Shown in pieces: positions 1-6,874 of a stretch of 31,030 nucleotides of DNA. The notes beneath the pieces are model-generated. The model made no database searches and had not been told where the DNA came from. It was given only the letters and a program-made list of their open reading frames with translations. Made by a program: the position numbers and the translations under genes. The stretch comes from Chloroflexota bacterium (GTDB lineage Bacteria; Chloroflexota; Dehalococcoidia; SZUA-161). The stretch is taken from the NCBI GenBank assembly GCA_016865955.1, contig VGNW01000001.1, forward strand, positions 1 to 31,030, written 5' to 3'. The number at the start of each line of letters is the position of its first letter. Positions within the stretch are counted from its first letter, which is position 1.

Positions 1-2
1 TT

Positions 3-1649
3 CTGCTGTTTCCTGCCCTGGCTTTCTGCTATTTGATATATCTGAACCCGGGAGACAGTCTAACCCTGAGTTTTCTGGATTACAACCTGACTCCTACACG
101 TGTCGATGAATTAAGCCTTTGCTTTGGATATGTCTTCATTATTGTGACATTTCTTGGCGGTATCTATGGATATCATCTCAAAGATACCGCTGAGCAAGTT
201 TCTACCCTGATATATGCAGGCAGTTCTATAGGCGTAGTGTTCTCCGGCGATTTATTTACCCTGTTTTTCTTCTGGGAAATCATGGCTGTTTCGTCAGTTT
301 ATCTCATCTGGGCGCGGGGTACATCACTGTCTTGGGGAGCAGGTATGCGCTACCTTATGATTCACTTGTTTGGCGGCAGCGTGCTCCTGGCTGGAATTTT
401 CTTGCATGTGTCTCAAACAGGCTCGATGGTGTTCAATCACATGGATGGCGGATTGGCGGCAAATCTGATTCTGTTTGGTTTCTGTCTCAACGCAGCAGTG
501 CCTCCACTCCATGCATGGCTGTCCGATGCTTACCCTGAGGGAACGGTAACCGGCAGCGTCTACCTGAGTGCTTTTACCACAAAAACAGCAGTCTACGCTC
601 TGGCTCGTGGCTTTGGCGGATGGGACATCCTGATCTGGGCAGGAGCTGCTATGGCAGTATATGGAGTCATTTATGCTGTGCTTGAAAACGATATTCGTCG
701 GCTCCTCGCCTATCACATTATCAGTCAGGTTGGCTATATGGTATGCGCTGTGGGGTTAGGAACAGCAGAAGCCATCAACGGTGCTACTGCTCATGCATTT
801 GCTCATGTCCTGTATAAGGCTTTGCTTTTCATGGGAGCGGGCGCTGTGCTCTACACGACAGGTCGCAGCAAGCTGACCGAGTTAGGAGGTCTGGCACGTC
901 TGATGCCGCTTGCTCTGGTACTCTACATGGTGGGCGCATTCTCGATATCGGGATTTCCTCTCTTTAGTGGATTTGTCAGCAAATCTATGGTTGTTCATGC
1001 TGCTGCTATCAGTCATATAGGACTGGTGGTAGTGCTTCTGAATCTGGCATCAGTGGGAACATTTCTACATACCGGGCTCAAGCTGCCCTATTTTACCTGG
1101 TTCGGCCCGAAGCGCTCATTGAAACCAACCGCTGCGCCGCGCGGGATGTATATAGGGATGGCCCTGACTTCTGCGATTTGCATTGCCATCGGGGTTTACC
1201 CTGCCCTTCTGTACAATATTCTACCCTTCCCGGTCGATTATCGACCCTATACTTCTTCCCATGTGATAGAAACTATCCAGCTTCTGGCCTTTACGGGGCT
1301 TGGTTTCTGGCTGCTGATTAAGAAATTGGGTGGTGAGCCTTTGATAACGCTGGATACCGATTGGTTTTACCGCAAGCCGGCAGACTTAGTTTATACCGTT
1401 TTCGTAGTCAAGGTAAACAGGGCATTTGAGTATTTAGGAAAGCTGGCAACTAAGGCAGTCCAGTTAGCCATCCGGTTGAGTACCAATCCTGTAGGGTTCT
1501 TCGGCAAGATTGGCTGCTTTGGTGAGCGTTCGGAACTTCATAACTTGCCCTACAATCCCGACCAGTACAGACTTTCGGTAAGCGCCATGATTCTCATCAT
1601 ACTATTATGTTTTATCATTCTTATTATCTGGAGTATTGCAGTTTCCTAG
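3..1649 (+). CDS. Mrp/NuoL-type proton (Na+/H+) antiporter subunit D-like protein, 5'-partial
   Basis: The reading frame is open to the left edge, so the start lies outside the window; a TTG at 33 is in frame but sits inside a hydrophobic stretch and is unlikely to be the start. The protein is hydrophobic with a dozen or so membrane segments. It matches the proton-conducting subunit family shared by Mrp antiporters, complex I and membrane hydrogenases. Visible family marks are the membrane glutamate in FFWEIMAVSS, the HAFAHVLYKALLFMGAG segment with its conserved His and Lys, and the GFPLFSGFVSKS loop. The C-terminal region carries extra hydrophobic segments and ends in a final membrane helix. 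It probably moves protons or sodium in an Mrp-like antiporter or a membrane-bound oxidoreductase. Which complex cannot be told, because its neighbours are cut off. Family assignment is firm; subunit naming is not. Confidence 0.8.
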   Translation: MLFPALAFCYLIYLNPGDSLTLSFLDYNLTPTRVDELSLCFGYVFIIVTFLGGIYGYHLKDTAEQVSTLIYAGSSIGVVFSGDLFTLFFFWEIMAVSSVYLIWARGTSLSWGAGMRYLMIHLFGGSVLLAGIFLHVSQTGSMVFNHMDGGLAANLILFGFCLNAAVPPLHAWLSDAYPEGTVTGSVYLSAFTTKTAVYALARGFGGWDILIWAGAAMAVYGVIYAVLENDIRRLLAYHIISQVGYMVCAVGLGTAEAINGATAHAFAHVLYKALLFMGAGAVLYTTGRSKLTELGGLARLMPLALVLYMVGAFSISGFPLFSGFVSKSMVVHAAAISHIGLVVVLLNLASVGTFLHTGLKLPYFTWFGPKRSLKPTAAPRGMYIGMALTSAICIAIGVYPALLYNILPFPVDYRPYTSSHVIETIQLLAFTGLGFWLLIKKLGGEPLITLDTDWFYRKPADLVYTVFVVKVNRAFEYLGKLATKAVQLAIRLSTNPVGFFGKIGCFGERSELHNLPYNPDQYRLSVSAMILIILLCFIILIIWSIAVS

Positions 1650-1652
1650 CCT

Positions 1653-1675
1653 GAGCCAGCACCGCGGGCTTTTTA
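1653..1675 (+). terminator. weak candidate terminator after the antiporter gene
   Basis: A five-pair stem (1653-1657 with 1667-1671, including one G-U) overlaps a short T run a few bases after the stop codon. The stem is short, so this is only a possibility. Confidence 0.3.
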
Positions 1676-1769
1676 AGCAGAAATGTCGTAGATTTTAAAT
1701 TACCCTGATGAGGATGGGATAGCGTGAGTTTCCCCCTAATTCTGTAGCAAAAACCAGGCTAACCAAAAA

Positions 1770-1800
1770 GGGGGTGGGGAGACCTCTCTCCCCAGCCCCC
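1770..1800 (-). terminator. Rho-independent terminator of the pan operon
   Basis: Read on the minus strand, a GC-rich inverted repeat (GGGGGCTGGGGA pairing with TCCCCACCCCC) is followed directly by CTTTTT. It lies about 30 bases beyond the panC stop. A second perfect 10-bp inverted repeat, 1806-1815 with 1821-1830 (AAATATCCGG arms), overlaps the panC stop codon itself. The two hairpins in tandem mark the end of the operon. Confidence 0.75.
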
Positions 1801-1828
1801 GTATAAAATATCCGGTAAGACCGGATAT

Positions 1829-2665
1829 TTAGCGCGCCATCACTATGTTGTCGATAAGACGGGTTTTGCCTATTTTTACCGCCAGAGAAACCACCGCAGG
1901 CCGGTCTATTTTAGCAAGCTCTTCAAGGGTCTCGGCATCGGCAACGCTCACATAGTCGATAGTGCCCAATGGTTCCGTTTCGATAAGCGAAGTCATCTCT
2001 CTGCGAATTATATCGGCATTTCTTTCGCCCTTGCTCCATAGCTTTCGTGCCAGCGAGAGCGACTTGGATAGTATCAGGGCTGCCTCTCTCTCCTGTGGAT
2101 TGAGATAAACATTGCGGCTGCTCATTGCCAGTCCGTCAGGCTCCCTGACGGTGGGCACAGCGATGACTTCAAGATTCATGTTGAGGTCGGCTACCATCTT
2201 CTTAATCACCACCAGTTGCTGGGCGTCCTTCTGCCCGAAGTACGCTCTTGTCGGCTCGACGATGTTGAACAGCTTGGCGACTACCGTAGCCACGCCGCGA
2301 AAATGCCCGGGTCGTATTGTGCCCTCCAGCCGCTCGGTGACCTTTTCCAAATCCACCCATGTGCTGTAGCGCGGAGGGTACATTTCCTCGGCAGAGGGCA
2401 TGAAGACTATATTCACCTGCTCCTTTTTGAGCATGGCGAGGTCTCGCTCCGTATCGCGGGGATATTTGGCGAAATCTTCCTTTGGGCCGAACTGCGTGGG
2501 GTTGACGAATATGCTTACTACCGTGTAGCGGTTCTCATCCCGCGAGCGCCGCGCCAACTCCAGATGTCCTTCGTGAAGGTAACCCATGGTGGGGACAAAG
2601 CCTACAGAGCCTCTGAGCCTGTGCCGGGCTTCCTTCATACCCGCGATAGTATGGACTACTCTCAT
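1829..2665 (-). CDS. panC: pantothenate synthetase PanC
   Basis: PanC condenses pantoate with beta-alanine using ATP to make pantothenate, the last step of vitamin B5 synthesis, in the cytoplasm. The 278-residue length is normal for the family. The nucleotidyltransferase signature HEGH is at residues 31-34, after VGFVPTMGYL. The pantoate/ATP-binding stretches FVNPTQFGPKEDF and YFGQKDAQQ and the late motif AMSSRNVYL are all present. It is the last gene of the operon, three bases after the panB stop and with no clear ribosome-binding site of its own. Translation is therefore probably coupled to panB. A strong terminator follows. Confidence 0.96.
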   Translation of the reverse strand: MRVVHTIAGMKEARHRLRGSVGFVPTMGYLHEGHLELARRSRDENRYTVVSIFVNPTQFGPKEDFAKYPRDTERDLAMLKKEQVNIVFMPSAEEMYPPRYSTWVDLEKVTERLEGTIRPGHFRGVATVVAKLFNIVEPTRAYFGQKDAQQLVVIKKMVADLNMNLEVIAVPTVREPDGLAMSSRNVYLNPQEREAALILSKSLSLARKLWSKGERNADIIRREMTSLIETEPLGTIDYVSVADAETLEELAKIDRPAVVSLAVKIGKTRLIDNIVMAR

Positions 2666-2668
2666 CTG

Positions 2669-3517
2669 TTATTTAGCTTTGCGCTTTGATTTCGTGAGTT
2701 CGGCGAGAATGCTTTCGTCCATGGGATAGCTCTGTTTTTCGGTGGGGAAAGTTCCTGCTTTAACTTCCGCTATGTAATCGGCGGTCGCCTTTTTGATAAT
2801 CTCGAACAAGCGGGCATACTGTTTGGCGTGTTTGGGCACGAAATCGGTATACAGTCCCAGGAGGTCGCTGATTACCTGCACCTGACCGTCGCAGAACTTG
2901 CCGGCGCCGATGCCGATGGTAGGCACGCTGACTCTCTCGGTGATTAGCTTCGACAGCGGCTCGGGCACGCACTCCAGTACAATAGCGAACGCACCCGCCT
3001 CGTCGAGGGCTACGGCATCGTTGAGCATGCGTACCGCTGCCTCAGGGGTCTTGCCCACCACTTTAAAGCCGCCGAGCTGATGTATTGATTGAGGAGTCAA
3101 CCCGATGTGTCCCATAACGGGGATGCCGTAGGAGACAATCTTTTTCACCGTCTCCGCCATGATCTCGCCGCCTTCGAGCTTGACCGCCTGCGCTCCGCCT
3201 TCCTGCATGAATCGGGCAGCATTGCGCAGGGCGTCCTCAACGGAGACCTGGTAGGTCATGAAGGGCATGTCGCCGACTATGAGTGCCTTTGCAGCGCCTC
3301 TGACTACTGCTTTGGTGTGATGAATCATCTCGTCCATGGTCACGGGGATAGTCGAGCCGTATCCCAGGACCACCATGCCCAGGCTGTCGCCGACCAGTAT
3401 AAGGGGGATTCCTGCTTCATCGATAAGCTTGGCAGTGGAGTAATCATAGGCGGTGAGCATTGAGATTTTCTCACCCTTCTGCTTCATCTCTTTTATCTGG
3501 GTGATGGTAACTCTCAT
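2669..3517 (-). CDS. panB: 3-methyl-2-oxobutanoate hydroxymethyltransferase PanB
   Basis: PanB transfers a one-carbon unit from methylene-tetrahydrofolate to alpha-ketoisovalerate, making ketopantoate, the first committed step to pantothenate. It has 282 residues, which is typical. Conserved segments are the metal-site region LVGDSLGMVVLGY, then MDEMIHHTKAV, VKLEGG, MGHIGLTPQS and the late IGIGAG loop. The start ATG has AGAGGG five bases upstream. It lies between panD and panC; its product must be reduced to pantoate, and no classical panE is seen nearby, which draws attention to the DUF2520 gene at the head of the operon. Confidence 0.96.
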   Translation of the reverse strand: MRVTITQIKEMKQKGEKISMLTAYDYSTAKLIDEAGIPLILVGDSLGMVVLGYGSTIPVTMDEMIHHTKAVVRGAAKALIVGDMPFMTYQVSVEDALRNAARFMQEGGAQAVKLEGGEIMAETVKKIVSYGIPVMGHIGLTPQSIHQLGGFKVVGKTPEAAVRMLNDAVALDEAGAFAIVLECVPEPLSKLITERVSVPTIGIGAGKFCDGQVQVISDLLGLYTDFVPKHAKQYARLFEIIKKATADYIAEVKAGTFPTEKQSYPMDESILAELTKSKRKAK

Positions 3518-3542
3518 GGGAACCCTCTTTCCGGTACTGGAA

Positions 3543-3947
3543 CTATGCCAGACCTGTGGTATGGGAGGTCGCTCTTGATGCAGAGCAGAACTGTTTCTTT
3601 TTCTCTACGATTCTATTATTCTTATCGACATAGACAAGTTTGGGGACGAGGCTGTGAGCTTCAAATTCGGAAACAGTGCAGTATGAAATGATAATGACCA
3701 GGTCGCCCCTGGAGACCAGTTTAGCGGCTGCGCCGTTCATGCATATCACGCCTGAGCCGCGCTCTCCTTCGATGGCATAGGTCACCAGTCTGGCTCCGTT
3801 GTTTACATCGAGGACATGGACTTGCTCGTAGGGCAGGATGTCCGCCGCCTCCATGAGGTCTTTGTCTATGGTGATGCTGCCCTCATAGTCGATATTGGCT
3901 TCTGTTACCGTAGCCCTGTGAATTTTTCCCTTCAGCATCGTTCTCAT
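3543..3947 (-). CDS. panD: aspartate 1-decarboxylase PanD
   Basis: PanD decarboxylates L-aspartate to beta-alanine, the second substrate of PanC. It is a pyruvoyl enzyme made as a proenzyme that cuts itself between Gly and Ser. That site is visible as YEGSITID (Gly23-Ser24). Other family marks are KIHRATVTEA, the INGA-like MNGAAAKL and GDLVIIISY. The 134 residues include a slightly longer C-terminal tail than usual. AGGAGG lies seven bases before the first ATG, which supports the MRTMLKGK start. The start codon overlaps the stop of the preceding DUF2520 gene in an ATGA arrangement, indicating coupled translation. Confidence 0.95.
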   Translation of the reverse strand: MRTMLKGKIHRATVTEANIDYEGSITIDKDLMEAADILPYEQVHVLDVNNGARLVTYAIEGERGSGVICMNGAAAKLVSRGDLVIIISYCTVSEFEAHSLVPKLVYVDKNNRIVEKKKQFCSASRATSHTTGLA

Positions 3948-4825
3948 ATCAAAGCCTCCTGCGCCGTCTTTTCCAGAAGTCTGAGTAGTTCCTCAGCTTT
4001 TTCTTTATTTATCTTACCCTTGCTTAAAGCTATAGGGATGGTCTGAATGCCCAGCTCTTTGTAGGTTGAAAGCAGCGATGGCGCCACTTTATCCAGAGCC
4101 TCGAGATGTTTTTCTATGGTTCCCAGATCGCCGCGCGCTATGGGCCCGGTGAGGCAGTTGGGTAAACCGATGTTCTCCAGATTGTTCAGAGTGCCGCGGA
4201 GCAGCGGCAACAGAGCACGGATTGCCTCGGGTCTGGAGACCCCGAAAGCCCGCCACAGGTCGGTGGACAGTTTCATCAAGGTAACCAGGTAATTGCAGGC
4301 TATGACTGCGGCAGCGTGGTAGAGCACCTTATCGCCGGCTTTGAGCTGCACCCAGTTTCCTTCCAGATCGGTTGCCATCTGCTTTAGTGTCTCCAGCAGT
4401 TCCCCATCGGCTTCCAGGGCGAATGTAGTGCCGGGGATGTTCTTAACTGCGTGGTCGATACTGGCGAAGGTCTGCAAAGGGTGGAAAGCGCCGGGGTGAG
4501 CGCCGGATTCTTTGACATGCCCCAGAATGTCTAAGGAGTGAGCGCCGCTGCAGTGAATCACGCTCTGCCCGTTGTGCCATCTCAGCTCTGCGGCTACTTT
4601 GGCAATGGCATCGTCTGGGGTAGTGATGAGCACAAGCTCAGCGGCATCGGCGACAGACTGCTTGCTTTCATAGGGCTTGCAGCCGGGGACTTTATCAGCC
4701 AGTCTGTCTGCTGAAGACTTGCTGCGGCTGGCAACTGCGACCACCGGATAGTCCTTCTCGTGCAGCCGTATTGCCAGCGCCGTGCCTACTGTGCCGGCAC
4801 CTATGAAACCGATTTTTGGCTTCAT
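3944..4825 (-). CDS. Rossmann-fold dehydrogenase with DUF2520 domain, first gene of the pan operon
   Basis: A 293-residue protein with an N-terminal NAD(P)-binding Rossmann fold (GFIGAGTVG, residues 6-14) and the C-terminal helical DUF2520 domain. The fold is related to 6-phosphogluconate, pyrroline-5-carboxylate and ketopantoate dehydrogenases. The ATG at 4825 is chosen because AGAGGTG lies just upstream; the open frame continues to 4870 but would run into the terminator hairpin. It is the first gene of the operon and overlaps panD by four bases. panB, panC and panD are present but panE is not, so I infer it may supply the missing NADPH-dependent ketopantoate reductase. That role is not proven by the sequence. 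Family assignment is secure. Confidence 0.88.
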   Translation of the reverse strand: MKPKIGFIGAGTVGTALAIRLHEKDYPVVAVASRSKSSADRLADKVPGCKPYESKQSVADAAELVLITTPDDAIAKVAAELRWHNGQSVIHCSGAHSLDILGHVKESGAHPGAFHPLQTFASIDHAVKNIPGTTFALEADGELLETLKQMATDLEGNWVQLKAGDKVLYHAAAVIACNYLVTLMKLSTDLWRAFGVSRPEAIRALLPLLRGTLNNLENIGLPNCLTGPIARGDLGTIEKHLEALDKVAPSLLSTYKELGIQTIPIALSKGKINKEKAEELLRLLEKTAQEALI

Positions 4826-4999
4826 TCTGCACCTCTCTGGAGAGAGAAATAAAAAAGCCTTCGCGGACACTGTCCGAGAAGGCTTGCAAGAGACTTCTTA
4901 CTCTATATTGCCGTCTCGGTCGTATCCGATCCAAGCGACTATTGTCTTGAAAGGTGCGCCCTTGCCTTACCGTCCTTACCAGGAAGGATCGCTAGGCAT
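4826..4999 (-). promoter_or_regulatory. structured leader with terminator/antiterminator switch (candidate riboswitch)
   Basis: About 170 untranslated bases separate the promoter from the first gene. Positions 4919-4910 (CCGAGACGGC on the minus strand) can pair with 4883-4874 (GCCTTCTCGG), the 5' arm of the terminator, with nine of ten pairs. This gives an antiterminator that excludes the terminator. The same segment can instead pair upstream (TCGG at 4929-4926 with CCGA at 4919-4916), which would free the terminator arm. Further upstream a hairpin with TGCCT/AGGCA and TCCTT/AAGGA arms is visible. This is the usual layout of a transcriptional riboswitch. No T-box, TPP, SAM or FMN signature is seen. 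The described pan RNA motif, found upstream of panBCD genes, is the obvious candidate, but I could not confirm its consensus by eye. Confidence 0.65.
4851..4885 (-). terminator. leader terminator (attenuator) of the pan operon
   Basis: On the minus strand the arms AAGCCTTC...GAAGGCTT, with an inner GGACA/TGTCC pairing, form a long hairpin directly followed by a T run. It sits between the promoter and the first gene, so it would stop transcription before the operon. See the leader entry for the competing structure. Confidence 0.8.
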
Positions 5000-5004
5000 A
5001 TTTT

Positions 5005-5034
5005 ATTCTAGAACAACTTCAGTACTATTGTCAA
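5005..5034 (-). promoter_or_regulatory. promoter of the pan operon
   Basis: On the minus strand a perfect TTGACA (5034-5029) is followed after 18 bases by TAGAAT (5010-5005). It lies just beyond the end of the HNH gene and ahead of the structured leader. Confidence 0.8.
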
Positions 5035-5041
5035 GTTAACT

Positions 5042-5551
5042 TTAGTTACCCAGTGGTATGTATTTCTGCCACTCGGGGTGCTCGTCGAAGCGGTGGTACA
5101 CGATATGGTAGCCAACCATGGGCGGAGTCGTGGGATGGCGCAGAAGCTCCATGCCCGCCACCCTGGGCGAACGGCCTGCCTTGCGCTGATTGCAGGACTT
5201 GCAGGCGCTCACCACGTTCTCCCAGGTATGTTTGCCTCCGAGGCGGCGCGGCACGACATGGTCTATGGTAAGCTCTCTGGTCTGCCTGCCGCAGTACTGA
5301 CAGGTGAAATTGTCCCGCATAAAGACTTCGCGGCGACTGAGCTTTCTCTGCGTGCGGGGTCGTTTAATCATGTAAATCAGGCGGATTACCGAGGGGAGCG
5401 GGACTGTCAAGGAGGCGCTGCTGAGCATTCCGGAGTTTTTCTCTATCATCTCAGCTTTGCCCCGCCATATCAGCACGACGGCTCGCCTCGCCCTGCAGAC
5501 ATCCAGCGGTTCGTAATTCTGATTGAGAACAAGGACCGGGGAATTAATCAC
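5042..5551 (-). CDS. stand-alone HNH endonuclease family protein
   Basis: A 169-residue protein of the widespread small bacterial HNH family. The N-terminal half (VLVLNQNYEPLDVCRARRA) is the usual companion segment. The C-terminal half carries the beta-beta-alpha-metal nuclease core: a zinc pair CQYC (84, 87), the catalytic IDHVVPR (Asp97-His98), the Asn in WENVV (112) and a second zinc pair CKSC (117, 120). The start is a GTG with GGAG upstream. Its cellular role is unknown; members are often lone genes without a restriction or mobile context, as here. It has its own promoter and is followed directly by the pan promoter on the same strand. Confidence 0.88.
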   Translation of the reverse strand: MINSPVLVLNQNYEPLDVCRARRAVVLIWRGKAEMIEKNSGMLSSASLTVPLPSVIRLIYMIKRPRTQRKLSRREVFMRDNFTCQYCGRQTRELTIDHVVPRRLGGKHTWENVVSACKSCNQRKAGRSPRVAGMELLRHPTTPPMVGYHIVYHRFDEHPEWQKYIPLGN

Positions 5552-5572
5552 AACAAGCTCCGTGTCAGCCTG

Positions 5573-5601
5573 ATTCTAGCAGGAAAATAATCTTTGTGCA
5601 A
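5573..5601 (-). promoter_or_regulatory. promoter of the HNH gene
   Basis: On the minus strand TTGCAC (5601-5596), a 17-base spacer and TAGAAT (5578-5573) lie about 20 bases ahead of the GTG start. Confidence 0.55.
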
Positions 5602-5705
5602 TCTTCAATCGTGATTGCAGGGGCGGATTTCAACCCCGCCCTTACTGATTTCAGGGCACAGGAATTTGTGTCTTTAATGCCTGTAAATAAGCTGACGCGA
5701 GCGCC

Positions 5706-5734
5706 TTGAAAGTTACTAACCGTTACTGTATAGT
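5706..5734 (+). promoter_or_regulatory. promoter of the aminotransferase-serA operon
   Basis: TTGAAA (5706-5711), a 17-base spacer and TATAGT (5729-5734) lie about 30 bases ahead of the start. A strong ribosome-binding site, AAGGAGG (5750-5756), follows. Confidence 0.7.
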
Positions 5735-5762
5735 TTAGTTTAGTGTGTTAAGGAGGAAACCG

Positions 5763-6857
5763 ATGAGTTTGCGTATTCCCGGCCCGACCCCGTGCCCTGA
5801 AAAAGTGCTTCATGCTATGAGCAAGCAGATGATTAACCACCGCGGTAAAGAGTTCGGCGAGATGATGGTGCGCATTACCGCGAAACTCAAAGATTTGTTC
5901 CAGACCAAAGGCGATGTGTTCATTCTCACTTCGTCAGGCACAGGGTCTATGGAGGCTTCTATCGTTAATACCCTGTCCCCGGGCGATAAAGTGCTCTCGC
6001 TGTCCAACGGAGTTTTCGGAGACAGATACGCTACTATAGCCGAGCAGTTCGGAGCTGTGGTAACCCGCGTGAAATTCGAGTGGGGGAAAGCAATTGAGCC
6101 TGCCGCAGCGGATAAGGCTCTTAAGGCTGATCCCGGAATTAAAGCTGTGCTGGTCACCCACAACGAGACCTCTACAGGCGTTACCAATGATTTGGGCGCT
6201 GTCGCATCCATAGTTAGGAAGCACGACAAGCTGTTGCTGGTGGATGCCATCAGCAGCCTGGGCTGTATAGACCTGCCTGTGGATAAATGGGGCTGCGATG
6301 TGGTGGTAACAGGCTCGCAGAAGGGCTGGATGGTGCCGCCGGGTCTGGCTTTTGTCAGCGTCAGCGAACGCGCCTGGCAGGCGCACAAAACCGCTAAGAT
6401 GCCGCGGTTTTACTGGGACTTCACTCGTGCCAAGGAGTTTCTGCAGAAAAACCAGACCCCGTGGACGCCTGCGGTCTCTATCTTCTATGCTCTCGATATC
6501 GCCTTACCCCTTATGCTGGAGGAGGGCCTGCCCAATATCTTCGCCCGGCATGCGCGTCTGGGTCGTAAGGCGAGGGAAGGGGTGAAATCTCTGGGGTTGA
6601 CGCTTTACGCTGAGGAGAAGGTTGCCTCCGACACGGTTACTGCAGTCAATGCGCCGCCCGGCGTTGACGGCAAGAAGATTACGGAGATTATGAGAGACGA
6701 GCACGGCATAGTCCTCTCCGGTGGACAGAGCACGCTGGCAGGAAAGATATTCCGCATCGGTCACCTCGGCTTCGTGACGGATTCCGAGATAGACGATGTA
6801 ATCAGGGAGTTGCGTCACGCTCTGCCTAAAGCAGGCTATAAAATCCCCCACAAGTAG
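5763..6857 (+). CDS. class V aminotransferase (alanine/serine-glyoxylate type), probable serine-pathway transaminase
   Basis: A 364-residue PLP enzyme of the class V family that includes alanine-glyoxylate and serine-pyruvate aminotransferases. The N-terminal IPGPTPCPEKV, the cofactor loop SSGTGSMEA, the DAISSLG segment with the PLP-contacting Asp161, and the Schiff-base lysine in TGSQKGWM (Lys187) are all present. ATG 5763 is chosen because AAGGAGG ends six bases before it; an in-frame GTG at 5745 lies upstream of that site. It is followed 17 bases later by serA. I infer that it transaminates phosphohydroxypyruvate in the phosphorylated serine pathway, as some class V enzymes do where SerC is absent. 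Serine-glyoxylate transamination is the alternative. Confidence 0.85.
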   Translation: MSLRIPGPTPCPEKVLHAMSKQMINHRGKEFGEMMVRITAKLKDLFQTKGDVFILTSSGTGSMEASIVNTLSPGDKVLSLSNGVFGDRYATIAEQFGAVVTRVKFEWGKAIEPAAADKALKADPGIKAVLVTHNETSTGVTNDLGAVASIVRKHDKLLLVDAISSLGCIDLPVDKWGCDVVVTGSQKGWMVPPGLAFVSVSERAWQAHKTAKMPRFYWDFTRAKEFLQKNQTPWTPAVSIFYALDIALPLMLEEGLPNIFARHARLGRKAREGVKSLGLTLYAEEKVASDTVTAVNAPPGVDGKKITEIMRDEHGIVLSGGQSTLAGKIFRIGHLGFVTDSEIDDVIRELRHALPKAGYKIPHK

Positions 6858-6874
6858 TGGCTGGGAGCTTTGAT

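Noticed and set aside
4825..4870. Longer N-terminus for the DUF2520 protein
   Set aside because: The extension lies in the leader terminator and the proper ribosome site is directly before ATG 4825.
4826..4999. T-box leader upstream of the pan operon
   Set aside because: The T-box consensus with its conserved antiterminator bulge is absent, and the genes are not for an amino acid or tRNA synthetase.
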